Shown here in pieces: positions 1 to 12,251 of a stretch of DNA of 64,000 nt. The notes beneath the pieces were generated by a model that worked only from the letters and a program-made list of their open reading frames with translations, did no database searches and was not told where the DNA came from. A program made the position numbers and the translations under genes. Origin of the DNA: Siphonodentalium dalli (taxonomy: Eukaryota; Mollusca; Scaphopoda; Gadilida; Siphonodentaliidae); assembly GCA_032622095.1 (NCBI GenBank), contig CP136066.1, positions 52,976,609-53,040,608 on the forward strand. Direction: 5' to 3'. Every line of letters begins with the position of its first letter. Within the stretch, counting starts at the first letter, position 1.

Positions 1-514
1 TACACCCCAGGTCAAGTGATCCTGCTAATGTGCTACGATGCGGCTGGGTCCTGTTGAATAACTATGGCGATGTTAGGGCAAACTGATGCTGTTAACAAAA
101 AGTACCTTTATAATATTTTAATTTATCTTCGCTGTGTTCCAGTAATCGGAACATATACAGGAAAAACCATTATGCGTCTCAAACATTCAAAAACATATTT
201 ATTGCGAAATAGTTTTAATACTGGATGTATAAGTTGTTGAAAATCGACTATAATCAAGATTGTTATTCACGTCATTTTATAAACACCAGCGCAGGCATTA
301 TTATATTTTTCAAAAATATATATATATTCTTAAATGTTTCATAAACACACTGTTTTTCTCAAATCGGTCGCATTAGTCAAATACTGCGAAAATGAAAACT
401 TTAAAAATAACTGTACTTTTTCGTAACAGCATCAGTTTGCCCTAACAATTTAGCAATTCAGCAAGACCCACCAGCAACATAGCACATTAGCAGGACCACT
501 AGACCAGAGGTGTA
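1..514. mobile_element. MITE-like element with ~100-bp terminal inverted repeats
   Basis: Bases 1-105 match the reverse complement of about 405-514. Shared stretches include TCCTGCTAATGTGCTA near the outer end and GTTAGGGCAAACTGATGCTG near the inner end. The outermost bases read TACACC on the left and GGTGTA on the right, which would suit a TA target site, but the left end touches the window edge so the true boundary cannot be seen. The 300-bp interior is AT-rich and has no coding potential. This looks like a non-autonomous DNA transposon of unknown superfamily. Confidence 0.7.
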
Positions 515-1904
515 TATTATCGATGAGAGTGAACTACCAATACAGGATTAAACATATTTACAATTAAATAAAATGCAGTGAAGCGGCGCAGACGGTTACC
601 TCGTATATCGACGTTTAAGATGAGATAAGTTTTAGGTCACAGGTTCATTGTGACAGTCCCAGCTGACCAGGAATCTCTTATACTGTGGCCTATTTCCAGT
701 TGATTGCTCCCTACGTGAGTGGACTAGCCTGCACACCGACATTTGTTTCCATTGGGCTAATATAGGTGTGGCTGCTTTATTCTTCATTGTAATACATGTG
801 GTGTGACTTTATATCATTGTGGCACAAATGAAGCCTCCTGTCTTAATTTAGATTTTATAAGAACTGAAAGACAGCGCTTTTCGTGCATCGTCATATTCTT
901 CTCACCCTAAACATTAGTTGACGTCACATGACGTTATGAATGACATTCCGAGATTCAGTGGTTACATGTATTGCCTTACTATGGTCATCACCTCATTATC
1001 AGGTATCCAAATTAGACCAAGATCACTTCTGGAAAGGTGTAAATATACTCTTTCACATGCGTCGGCTTTAGATAAAACTTGACCGATTTTTTCATCGGGT
1101 GCCTCATGAAAACCACGCTGTGAGAAAATACGGATTCCGGAGATTCTCCCGAAAATCATCACATTATCTGCTTATAATAGAACCGGTTTTAGGGATATAA
1201 TCTGCTTAGAATCGACTCATTTTTAGTCGATAATGTGCTGCAAATGAGAACATTTTAGTCACATTATCAACTCACAATGAGGTGTTTCTAAGCAGATTTA
1301 TATGCGGACAATGACATATACGTCAACTCACGACTTTTCAGGTGTACGCACTTTAACAGGTGTTTTCACTATGGCCCGCGCAAAAAAAAATATATAACAG
1401 GTAAGAGTCCATTATCTGCTTATTTCAAAATCAAATAATCACATTATGTACCTATTTGACATTATAGATAAATTATGTGCGTATTTCCGCGAGGATATGT
1501 TGATTTATGTTAACCAGAAATATAGGTATCATGAATTCCCTCTCGAGGCGACACCTATGTGCATATTTGACCAGGGTATGGTAAATGAGTCTGGATCTAT
1601 AGGCCTACCACGATAAATAATAATCGGACGTGCATTTGGTGCCACACAAATAGCATCGTTCAGCCTAGAACATATAGATTAAACCATCTCATGACAAATG
1701 GTCCAGAAATGAAAACAACAGATGGTGTTTAGGCATATACACCTTGTTAAGCCATAAAAGTATGTTCGTTCGTAAATCCAAATCCTCTGTGCTGGTAAAA
1801 CGTTTCCATCATAATAACTTCCCACAGTCTGTGTAACTACAGTCAGACTCGTACTGATATACTGAATCTACCATAGTCTCGTCGAAATGTATTTTCCTAC
1901 CAGT
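515..1904. other. Non-coding stretch, no gene recognised
   Basis: No ORF with a recognisable domain and no clear exon was seen. The motif ATTATCTGCTTA occurs near 1163 and again near 1409, which may mark a degenerate repeat. Otherwise nothing is supported. Confidence 0.5.
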
Positions 1905-2300
1905 CTCCTCCAGCACCTACATGACCATTATATTGTGCCTGTCGTGTAGGTGCTGGGTGGGAGAGATATCCAGGCCTGGACATCTCCCCCACCCAAACCC
2001 TGACTCAAACAACCTTTTCTCGGCAGAAGTAAATTTTTCGCCGTTTCATGACTATATAAAGCAAATTAAGCAAACAAACCATAAGACGATTTGTTTGTCA
2101 CGTAGGTTCTATGTGGGGGAGATATTCATACCTGGACATCTCCCCCACCCGAAACTCTGACTCGAACAACTTTTTCTCGGAAGAAGTTAATTTTTCGCCG
2201 TTTCATGACAATATAAAGCAATAGAAGCAATACAACCATAATAAGATTGTTTTGTCATGTAGGTGCTGGGTGGGGGGAAATATCCAGGCCTGGACATATA
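1905..2300. repeat. Tandem repeat, ~160-bp unit, about 2.3 copies
   Basis: The phrase GTAGGTGCTGGGTGGG followed by a CCTGGACATCTCCCCCACCC block recurs near 1942, 2101 and 2259. Between the repeats sits the shared segment TTTTTCGCCGTTTCATGAC. Each unit contains an internal inverted motif (gggggagatat...cctgg...ctccccc), so a unit could fold on itself. The short ORF that runs through the array is a product of the repeat. Confidence 0.8.
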
Positions 2301-2499
2301 TTTAAATAACTAAAACATTAAAATCTCCAAAAACATTTTTCTGGCGATTTCAGGGTCAAACGATATCAGATGTGTGGAATTGGTTTTAGTCATACATGGG
2401 GGAAGATATCCAGGGTTGTGAGATATCCTGTTACACCGGCACCTCATTGTATGTACACATAGATGCAGTAAGATATATCCAATAAAGTACCCCATTTCT

Positions 2500-2815
2500 G
2501 TCTCTTAGTTGTAGTCCACATTTCCATCGTTTCTGTCTCTCCTTTGATGTAGAGTCCACCACTTCATTGATGGAGTCAACATCTTTATCTTATCCGCCTC
2601 TTCGGTGGAGTCCACCTCATCAGCTCTGTATCTCGTGTGATAGAATCCACACCTTCATCTGCTGTCTCTTTGACGGAGTCCACCTCTTCATTTTCTCCGT
2701 GTCTCATTTGATGGATTACACCTCTCCATATTTTCTATTTCTTATTTGACGGAGTCGACCTCTCCATCTTTTCTGTGTCTTATTTCACGGAGTCAACCTC
2801 TCCAACATCTGGTTA
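2500..2815. repeat. Degenerate minisatellite, ~36-48-bp unit, about 7 copies
   Basis: Variants of TTGATGGAGTCCACCTCTTC alternate with CTGTGTCTC-type spacers from about 2505 to 2810. The units have diverged, so the array is old. ORFs across it are products of the repeat. Confidence 0.75.
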
Positions 2816-3828
2816 TTAGAAGTAAGGCCGTAGAAAGTATGCTAGATATAACGATATAACTAAGCATAAAGCACTCGATTTAAATATAAAGCTAACAGAA
2901 TAAAACATCAATGTAGTCACTGTCTGCTCGATATCCCGATGACACTGTGTTCAATGTAGTGGGATATATAGGTAGGTGCTTCAGAAGCTCTCTTGTTGCT
3001 TGGTAATATAATTGCTTAATTCTACACCATGAGATATCATCCAGGTTCCAAGCCCATATAAGTCCATCATGGTGACATAATTCTAATAGGTATTGACATT
3101 TCATGATCAACCATGTCCCAATGGTCGATCGCTATTAACATATGTGTGTTTCGGTTATTCGTGATTTAGATATTTTGTTCGGTTGCATTGTCTCTGTTTG
3201 ATTGCTTGTTTTTCATCAACAAAGGCAAAGTGGTGTACTGACAATGCATAGTGCTCACATATCTCACAAGCCATCTGGCCATGTCATGATTGTCGACTGG
3301 GAGTTTTATTTGCTGCCATACGTTTAACAAATTAACAGAACACGTTACTCCATGTTCAAACTGTTGTGGAAGGTTTGCTATGATTTTTCCGCTATCATTG
3401 TCACTTAAGCATTGTGCTATGATGCATGTATCACCAGCTTACTGAACATGGCGGGAACCAACCGATCACATAATTGTTTATATGTCAATGTACCACCCAC
3501 GCAGGCCTAGTTACTGAGCTCTCTTGATAAGGGCTCCTATGCATTTATTGACGATAGTATAGTCACCTTCCACCTGATGTTTCCGTTGTTGTTGCTTCCA
3601 GATTGTCTCAGTACTGCCAATGTATTACTGGTTGGATGGCCTTTACCTTTCATGATTAACATATCGCCCATGTAAGACATGAAATGGATTATGTATTGAT
3701 CGAGGTCACTACCAGACACTACCCTAAAGTTAGTCTGACTTATTCCTGAGTATATGTTCAAAGGCAGGTTCCAAGTAACTAGTTCCTTAGTGCCATGTGA
3801 TTTGTATACATGGAGGGGCAGTAACTCT
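2816..3828. other. Non-coding stretch, no gene recognised
   Basis: Only short ORFs without recognisable domains are present. No repeat structure was noted. Confidence 0.5.
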
Positions 3829-5243
3829 GGTCCGAATCGGCATCTCCAGTTTAGACCTAGTTTAAACTACCAGGACCGGTTGTCGCTATCTATAATCTCA
3901 CAATCAGGCCAATAACCCGTCCGCTTTGAGAAATCACGACGAATTCACGGTCTGTTTTAAAGCCGTTACTTATTAACAACGAGGGTGTATCTAGGGGTAT
4001 TTGGGCGGGCCATCCGCACATGCCGTAAAATTGACCGTAAGAAACATTTTTGCAAAAAAGGAATAAAATCGTTCATACCCCATTTTCACCCTCTTCGGGG
4101 TGGTACCTCCAAGAATGAGAGTGGGGTGTTTCCATGGTGTATTTAGAGCAGGCCACCCAATCATGTCGTCAAATTGGCCGAAATTCTTACCGTTCTCGAA
4201 AATGGTCCACACCCCATTTTCACCCCCTGGGGTGGTTTCGCCGGGTTTCATCCATTCCGTCAAATTGACCGGAATCCTTATCGGTCTTGAAAATGTTCCC
4301 TATCCCATTGTCACCCCCTCGGGTGGTACCCCCGGATGTGAGGGGTGGGGTGTTTCTAGTGGTTATTTGGGGAGGTTCACCCATCCATACCATCAAACTG
4401 GCCGAAATCCTTACCGTTCTCGAAAATGGTCCATACTACATTTGCACCCATCAGGGTGCTACCCTCCCCCGGGGTGAGGGCTGGGGTGTTTCTGGTAGGT
4501 ATTTGGGGTGGACCACCAACCAATGCCGTCATATTGGCCCTAGAAGACATGTTTATGATTAAGGAATCAGTTCCAAAAGTCAAGTTCGTGTCGAACGTGT
4601 CAAACTGATCAGTCCGATCCCTCCATTCTCGCAGTCGCCAAAGCGACATCAGAACGAGCGAATCGCAAAAGAACCTATATAGCAAGAAATCACCCATCAC
4701 ATTTATATTTTGTCATTAAGTACCGACATCGCCTCCCCGAATTCCACTGAGATTCTCCTGTGGATATTGAGTGACAAACGCCCGATCATAAACGCCTCCC
4801 TTAATTATAAGAAACACTCCCATATACACGAAGAAACAACAATACTGGGCGAAAGAAATCGACCGAATAATATAACCCACCAAACTAGGTTTTAGTCAAA
4901 CCTGGGGTAGGGTGGTTTTACTTTGATGTTTTTTCAAAGTATATTTAAAAGTATATTTTCGAGACGAGACGTATTTTACGGATAAATCAGACATAGATAA
5001 TCGTCTCCTGATTGTTAAATCGCCAATTCACCACAAACATTGAGCGATATTATCATAACTTTGTCACGCCAATAACACCTAGTTTTAATTGAGATCGAAT
5101 TCCAAAAACTAAAACTGAGTTTATCACAAAACCGAGTTTAACTACACTAGAAACTGGTATTAGTCCCGTAAAACCTAGTTTAAACAAGAGTAAAACCAGG
5201 TCTATAATAAAACCTAGTCTAAACCAGATATGCCGATTCGGAC
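3829..5243. mobile_element. 1.4-kb DNA transposon-like element with terminal inverted repeats
   Basis: The left end reads GGTCCGAATCGGCATCTCC. The right end is its near-perfect complement, ATGCCGATTCGGACC. Inside each end is a cluster of AAACCTAGTTTAAAC-like motifs, so the inverted similarity extends for roughly 40 bp. A possible 3-bp duplication (TCT) flanks the ends, too short to trust. There is no transposase; the interior holds a tandem array and scattered AAACCTAG motifs. A related end lies at 56917-56980. This is a non-autonomous element of unassigned superfamily. Confidence 0.65.
3985..4545. repeat. Tandem repeat, ~135-140-bp unit, 4-5 copies
   Basis: The anchor CGTCAAATTGGCC and its variants recur near 4021, 4162, 4255, 4388 and 4524, giving spacings of about 141, 93, 133 and 136 bp; the second unit is shortened. 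A GC-rich block (CACCCCATTTTCACCCCC followed by a GGGTGGTACC-type motif) stands out from the AT-rich surroundings. The several overlapping ORFs of 60-125 codons on both strands are by-products of this GC-rich array. Confidence 0.85.
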
Positions 5244-6057
5244 CTCTATGTGTGCGTTATACGTTAGATTGATGTTTTATATCTAATGAGGGGATGGTCG
5301 TGGTATTTCCCATGCATGCTCTTGATGACCATATCTATAACCAATCCAGTACATAACTTCATTATATGTGAGGTGTGTGTACCACCCCATAGAGTTTTGA
5401 CATTCAATCTGTTTACTTGAGTATGTGCCATGTGTTGAGTTCCAACCAATATGTCAGCTATATGTTGGGTGTTTAATTTCAGTAAGATTTTGGAGTAGAG
5501 CCCAGTTTAGCACTGATAACTGGAATAATCACCATAGCTTCTGTGTGAGATATGGCCAACAGCATACATACAATTTAGCGCGCTCAATCAATATTCCATC
5601 AGTAGTACAATTAAATTCCATCAAACAAGTGAACTAACTCACGAGCCTAGGAATTGGAGTATAAAAGTACTGAAAATTGTTTTCTCCCGCGCAAGGAAAA
5701 TATCATCAACAGAATAGCATATATGTAGTGTGTATTGTATGAGTTTCCATATGTGCACAATGACAAAGAGTTACCCTAACATTATGTAGGGTAGGTGAGG
5801 GAAAATGACAAAATTTCTTATTTTGCCCCAGGAATTCCATATGCCACAACCGGATCATGAAACTAGAATGAATCAGCTACATAAATAACATAGTCACATG
5901 TATTCAATATTTAGTGTTTTCTCAGGAGAATCTAAAAAGGTTCTTGACATTGAAATGAAAGCTAATCATCAAGTATTCGGGATACACATCAGTATTATTT
6001 GGGCATTATTCGTTCAGAAATAATCAGTACTACGTTCAATACAAGAATTGAACACGG
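5244..6057. other. Non-coding stretch, no gene recognised
   Basis: No recognisable exon, transposon terminus or array was seen. Confidence 0.45.
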
Positions 6058-6190
6058 CATTATGAACAATTGTAAGGAACTCCAAAATAAAATACCAGCA
6101 CATTATGTACAATTGTAAGGAAGTCCAAAATACAATACCAGGACATTATGAACAATTGTGAGAAACTCCAAATTCAATACCAGGACATTC
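6058..6190. repeat. Tandem repeat, 43-bp unit, 3 copies
   Basis: CATTATGAACAATTGTAAGG starts at 6058, a one-base variant at 6101 and another variant at 6144, so the period is exactly 43 bp. The third copy decays near 6186. Confidence 0.9.
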
Positions 6191-7225
6191 TTGTTCATTT
6201 TCAGAAAAGGTAGTCTTTTATTTCAGCCTGTTCTCCCGAAAATAGGTTCCATATGAACGAAACAGTCGTATGTCAGCGTATTCATATTTATGTACCACAT
6301 ACGAAACACGCCCATATTGCCACTATTTAATCTAACTTTTTTCATCGACACAATTTACCAAATTTCCGCTCTTAATAATGTGGTTTCAACGGAATAACGG
6401 TTTTACGCTCATTATGAATTTATTTCAGAATCGACTGATTTCGTGTCCATTTACGTCCATAGAGAGGGTAATTGAGATTCAAATAATGACCATATGGACA
6501 ACCTATTTGCATCAGGATATGTTGTTAATTTTGGGATTAAGTTTGCTGCCGGCGCAAAGAATATTTGCATTAATTTGTAGTTTCTTTGTTAACGAAACGC
6601 GTGGATAATAATAATTAACAGCAGCCTCTGATGCCGATATACTGGTGATACACGGTCGGGAATGTGAATAAGGATGTTTTATTGGTGATTGTTAAGCGAT
6701 GAAAATTGAGTTCGGGAAACCTCTGGTGGTTATCATGATGTTTTTACTATAATCACTTCAACACGTCCCCTACCTAATCACAATATTCTCATGGCTTTTA
6801 TCAAAAGTTATAGGATTTGTACACAAATTCCAGTGGAAAACAACTTAAATTGGAATGGATGTCCGAGATCAGACAGCAACAAAAGTGTGTTACCGTGGTG
6901 CTGTACGATCCTGAAAATCAAAAAGAAAATTTCAACCTTTTTCTGTTGTTTTTCTTTAGCTGTCCACTGATTAGTTTAGAAATAATTCATGTTAGTTCTA
7001 GTGAACTCTAACAATAAAGACAACAATGATCGCCAACATGGACGGTCGATCGACGCACACCGTGTCGCTATCACCAATGCAGAATTGATTTTACATGGCC
7101 CCCATCACTAACCGACTGACAATAATCGGTAGTTTCGCAGTTGCCAGTCTACAAGACACACGCACGGTGGTAAAATACAACGCCCATAAATTACGTGTGT
7201 ATGCGTTTGTAACATAGTTGACATA
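6191..7225. other. Upstream region of the PAN-EB gene
   Basis: This kilobase lies directly upstream of the first recognised exon and should hold its promoter and 5' untranslated region. No convincing TATA box, initiator or other site can be named from the sequence alone. ORFs here carry no recognisable domain. Confidence 0.35.
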
Positions 7226-7550
7226 TTGAGGTTTGAAATGATGACCGTTTACATACGCATTCTTGTCTGGGTTTTTGCAGCGTTTCTCGGATATGCCAGT
7301 GGACTTACTTCTACCCTCATGAGAGCAATGTCTCCAACAAACGAGGTGTTCGAGGATCCACGATCAGTTCTGGGTCTGTTGGAGCAACAATCGGTCATTC
7401 TGTGCATAATGAGCTGCGTCTACAAATATGGTTGCTGGACAGTGTATTACAACACTGAAACTAAGAGGTGTCAACTGAATTCTAATATTCTGGATGGGAC
7501 CGAAACAATGACACCCGTACAACACATGGAGTACTACAGGGTGGTTGGAG
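7226..7550 (+). CDS. Exon 1 of secreted PAN/apple-EB protein
   Basis: First recognised coding exon of a host gene of unknown specific function. The ATG opens a hydrophobic leader (about residues 5-26, core VWVFAAFLGYASG) that looks like a signal peptide, so the product probably enters the secretory pathway. Met5 or Met6 could be the real start. Residues 44-86 carry four cysteines (60, 64, 70, 82) spaced C-x3-C-x5-C-x11-C in a context (CVYKYGCWTVYYN, then KRCQLN) typical of PAN/apple-type modules in invertebrate extracellular proteins. The ORF hits a stop five bases after 7550, but GAG|GTTAGT at 7548-7556 is a good splice donor and leaves phase 1. Joined to the exon at 32825 the frame stays open. 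PAN domains generally bind proteins or carbohydrates; the ligand here is unknown. Confidence 0.75.
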
Positions 7551-8446
7551 GTTAGTCTAATGCTAGAATGTTGATGTAGTGATCATGATGGCAGAGTAAC
7601 AATGGTATTAATCATGGCAGGACAGACGGATTTGTGAATGGGCAAGACAATCTGATGATTGGTATGTGAGCGATGGACATTCACAGTGAACGTTTCCATT
7701 AAGTGTACGGACATATACTGATATTATTAACCAATACTAACAACATTATAATTTCTGTATGGTTGTTACTTGCGAGATAATTGCAGCTGTAGTACAGATT
7801 AAGTTTATTATCATTTGGCATTCGGTTACTGGTACATTGTAAATTTCTATACTGATATGCCTGAACAAGAATACCTGGCAAATTTACGAATTCCCTAATG
7901 ACCGAATGTTTAAATTGCATGCAATGTCAAACCAGCAGCGAGCCACTATTTATGGACCATCAACACATCGTTATAAATATGCATGTATATCACTATACCG
8001 GCACGTTGTGGTAGCAATATCTAATTCACCGAGTACCCTTTGAGTCCAATTGTATTTGTTTATTTAAATCCAATCGTATTTGACCATATTCTAATTCTAA
8101 TTATCCGGACATTTTGATTTACCGCGAGCTGGCGGCGCCACAACATTATAACGCGTCAATCGTAAATGCGTTCCTCTCTTGTTTGGTAATGAGTGTGTGG
8201 TTATTGGTTTATCAATACAATGGGCGTTGCATTTGTACCGATGAACCTTTCGGCCGATTGGAACGCATGCACCCTTTGTGACCACATATTATACGTGATG
8301 CATGGTATTTAAATATTTCATAATTATCATACTTTAGTCTGGCAATTCAGATTTTTAAAAATGTTTTCACATGCTTCATCATGAAGCACACACTATACAC
8401 CCATACAACACAAATTACTATACAATCTCCAATATATTGTATATAT

Positions 8447-8676
8447 GCCTAATAATATGATATTGAGGGCGTTACCATTTCTGACTATGGTCTACTTGTG
8501 TTACTGTCATGTGAACACCACTACAGCAATGTACGCTGTAATTATCACACTGTCGATCGTCCGTCGATCTCCCACGATAAAACACGCGCTTGTCGACAGC
8601 GGATAAAATGCCAAGCAAATTGAACAAGAAAACCATAGTCAGAAATGGTATCGCCACCAATATCATATTATTAGCC
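8447..8676. mobile_element. MITE, ~230 bp, ~50-bp terminal inverted repeats
   Basis: The left end (GCCTAATAATATGATATTGA..., then ACCATTTCTGACTATGGT) matches the reverse complement of the right end across about 50 bp with a few mismatches. The interior of about 130 bp includes a small CGATCGTCCGTCGATC palindrome. There is no coding capacity. A related half-element lies near 27690-27800. The target duplication is unclear because the flanks are AT-rich. Confidence 0.75.
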
Positions 8677-8709
8677 ATAAATATAAATTATAAAATAATT
8701 ATAATATAA

Positions 8710-8761
8710 AATATTATTCATTAGTTAGCGCTAATATAAGCGCTAACTAATGAATAATATT
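8710..8761. repeat. Perfect 23-bp inverted repeat with 6-bp loop
   Basis: Arms 8710-8732 and 8739-8761 are exact complements (ending TTAGTTAGCGCT / AGCGCTAACTAA) around the loop AATATA. It sits 33 bp beyond the MITE at 8447-8676 and could form a strong cruciform or RNA hairpin. Its function is unknown. Confidence 0.9.
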
Positions 8762-9610
8762 ATTTGATTGACTTGTTAAATAACATCTAATAAATATTCA
8801 TCTTATTTACAACTTTAAGGAGTCGTTCTGGCACACGAGAATATTTATCGCCGTTTGATTTGCACCAAGTGAACTCGGCGCATATATAATTGATAGAACA
8901 GACCTCTATTATGATGATCGTGTCGTTATTTGTTTAAAATAGGTATCAATTGACATATATGCACCCGTTCCCTCATTAAAATTTACATATATCGCCCATT
9001 TTAGGGGACCTCCGCGAATTCGGGGACTTCCGCAAAGTGACCTCCGCAAATAGGGTCCTACTGCAAATCGTCGCACCCAATGCAATTTTGTAAACAAATA
9101 CGATTGACATGCGTTTTAACGAGGTGAGCTTTAATTAAATGAAAGAAGCAATGCTACATAAACTATTTGTCATGGACTCAGCCAGTGTGCCATATATATA
9201 TATGTGTGTCAACTAAGGTCGCTTTGCGTGGTAAAAGTGAAAAGTGAAAGTGGAAATTCGGAAAATCCTATTGAAAATGAAAGTAGCCTACAATTTTGGG
9301 AATTCCGAGGCAGATTCAGAGAATCTATACTATTGAAAGTGAATGTACGATTCCTGGAATTCTATCAGATATCGCGACTCTGCTCGTTTTCTTGATCATA
9401 GGTTATATATAGGGCCTATATGACCACGAAAACGAGTCGAGTCACGATACATCCATCGGTACAAACACATTGTGTATACGAACAATTTTGACTTGATGAC
9501 CAGAAAATAAAAGATAGCGGTTACTCCAACAGAACAGGCATGCGCACTCCAATTAAAATGACCCATAATTCACTTTACTACACCAGGGGCTCCCAATGGG
9601 TTATACATTA

Positions 9611-9802
9611 TTTTCAGGCTATCAGATTATTTATATTTTCAACAACATATTATTACACCGGTGAATTTAAGTTTACAATTTCAGCCTGTCCTGACTCTAT
9701 CGATACGATTGAGTCATATTTTCAAAAACATATTATACACCGGTGGCGTTAACTTTACAATTTCAGCATCTACGTGATTATATCGGTACGATTGAGTAAG
9801 GT
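9611..9802. repeat. Tandem duplication, 83-bp unit, 2 copies plus a remnant
   Basis: TTTTCAACAACATATTATTA starts at 9636 and its variant at 9719. Both are followed by ACACCGGTG, then TTTACAATTTCAGC and ATTGAGT. A partial copy begins near 9611. Confidence 0.75.
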
Positions 9803-10537
9803 ACAAAAAACATATCAAAATCTCCGAAACAACTTACACCACATGTGGCGTAATTATGTTACTTCCTTATTTCTTATGCGACATAGTTCGGGAATAGTGG
9901 CAAATGGCCATAACTTTGTGGCCACCTTGGCGAAACATTTGGGCCGTAAAACCATTTGGGTCGAGTTTCAAAAAGGTGGTCCGAAAATGACTCGCCCATC
10001 TGCTTGTTCTGAACAAATTCGCCAAGTGAGTGAAATCACCCAACTGCGAGAAACCTTTTGGACTGAACAAAATTTGGGACGCGTTAGAAAAATGGCCAAA
10101 ACATTACGTGTTTACATATAAATATTCTGGTCCGTATATCACTGGGATAATAATAAACTGACAGGAAATGGCAACGATTCCTTTGGTATCAAATCTGGAA
10201 CTAGTACCAGACACTAATCAATAACGACACCAAGAAGAACCAGTAGCAGACAGGCAGCTTCAGGAAATATTACACCAATATCGAAACCTTGCAATGATGT
10301 TTTTTTCGGAATTGATGAAAAATTGGCATGTTGGAATTTGGTTAAAATAAAACTAAAAACTAGTATGAGTCGAGAATGTTTCAAGTAACTGAGGAGTACT
10401 TAGTACTCAAGCAAAATTAGCAACATTAGGTGCAAAAAATAAGCACTGCTCTGGTTATTTACAAACTGCAAACTAAATTGAATGTCAATACAAAGTACCA
10501 CTTACCTTTAATACAAGAACCATGTACATGTCCCATC

Positions 10538-12251
10538 CAGGGTTGGGTCAATTACATTGTAATGTAATTAATTACAATTACAATTACATTGAAATATGTC
10601 AATTACAATTACAATTACATTGTAATGCAATGTAATTAATTACAATTACATTGGTTCAATTACAATTACAATTATTTTTGGTAAATGAAAATCGGGATTC
10701 GGGAAGAGCTTCAAGGAGGAAAGTCAATTGTGTTTGATGAACTTTCTTGATATACATAAAATATAAAAGCAAATTAATGTAACACAGTGAAACAATGTAA
10801 ACAAAACAATAAAACAACAACTACATGTAGAGCACAAATTGTTCATTTGATGTGGTGGTTACACCGGACCATCATCATTCTTTCGAATTGCAGCTAGCAG
10901 GCTTGACCCAGGAAAGTTTGTACAATTAAGTCGCCAGTATGTGAGTGGACTGGTATCACTGGGCACGCACGGTTCCTGCAGATATTTCGTAACCTCGTCA
11001 CTGTCGGTTGTGAGGATCGGTGTAGTTGGCACTGCATCCATGAAACTGAAGAAGGCGCTCATATTGATCCCTATGTTTCCGCTGAAACAAAAATAATTAA
11101 CATTAAGATACATCATTATGTATAATTTGCCTACATACTAATAGCAGGGATTAAAAGAATCAAGCCAGCTAGGGTTGTAAATCACACACAATGACATAAT
11201 CAGGATTATGAAGTAAAACAGGCCATTAGGGGATTAACACATTGATAAAATACTGCAGTGGAGTCATATAATTAGGACAGCAAGACAGATTAAGTGCACA
11301 AAACTGACCAGATATGGAGGTGAATACAGTTAAGCTCAAAACAAATAGACTAAATGATGTTTTGTTATGAAGACAAAATGCATTTATTATTAATGTTATA
11401 AAACAATTATTGTTTTAAAATGAATGTATTACTTTTAAAGATATATTCCGGGAATGTTCAGAAACAACAATAATGTTTATGATTTTTTTTTTTTAATTCA
11501 ATACATGTACTTGTATTAATTATGTACATATTGTCATGATGAGATACACATTATTGTAGGTGTATTAAAACATATACATATAATAATAAGAATAACATAT
11601 ATAAATAATATAAAATAAAATTCAACATGACTTACCTTTAGATGTGTGATGAAATTTGAAGTTGCTTTTGCGGTCGTCATCTTTGAAGTATAGTATTGAG
11701 CTATGACAACAACCCAATATTCATGGTGACAGGTCACCACCAGTGATGCACTATCAAAACATTGTTTATATTAATTCTATTGTGACCCACAACTTGTGAG
11801 TTGTTTTAAATCAAACCACAATTAGACTATCAAAACATTGTGTGACTTCTATAGTGAGAGGGTTTCATGACTCCATCTTTGAAGTTTTAATTTAGAACAT
11901 GTATCGATGAAACTACTAACATAGAAGGAAAATATGAAGATAATGACCCCATGTGTATAACACAAGTCAAGTAAGTTAGTAACCAAGTGTTTTACCTGAT
12001 ACTATTAACATATCATAGTCATGTCACATTTAAGATACAAATGCTGATGTGTTAACTTGTTATATTGGTCTGTATTTTTGGAATGTAATTGAAAATGTAA
12101 TTGAAATTACACCCCTTTTCTCAATGTAATTAATTACATTCAATTACATGTAATTGAAAAAACCTTCAATTACAAATTACATCCAATTACTTGGGAAAAT
12201 TTAATTAATTACATTCAATTACAATTACAAATTACAATTACCCCAACCCTG
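10538..12251. mobile_element. hAT-superfamily DNA transposon, degenerate
   Basis: The termini are CAGGGTTGGG (10538) and CCCAACCCTG (12251). An exact 8-bp target duplication, GTCCCATC, flanks them at 10530-10537 and 12252-12259. Just inside each end is a long low-complexity run of AATTACATTG-type repeats (10550-10680 and 12080-12240) that extends the inverted repeats to over 100 bp. The minus strand carries a remnant of a hAT transposase C-terminus. CAGGG ends plus an 8-bp duplication are diagnostic of hAT elements. At 1.7 kb it lacks most of a transposase and cannot move itself. Confidence 0.92.
10859..11116 (-). pseudogene. hAT transposase C-terminal dimerisation domain remnant
   Basis: The ORF on the minus strand contains EVTKYLQEP, then PLTYWRLN and NFP. 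This is the pattern of the hAT family C-terminal dimerisation domain (usual form: ...YL...P...P..WW or YWR.N...FP.L...A). The reading stops soon after NFPGSSLLAA, before the usual conserved SERxFS block, so the domain is truncated. A TTTGTTTCAG just upstream on this strand near 11083-11092 could be a remnant splice acceptor. The BED finger and catalytic regions are missing. It lies wholly inside the hAT element and is a relic, not a functional enzyme. Confidence 0.7.

Noticed and set aside
3991-4700. ORFs up to 125 codons on both strands
   Set aside because: They coincide with the GC-rich ~135-bp tandem array; overlapping frames on both strands and no domain argue against coding.
9774-10121. 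115-codon plus-strand ORF with an overlapping antisense ORF
   Set aside because: No recognisable domain, signal peptide or splice sites, and an equally open antisense frame; likely chance.
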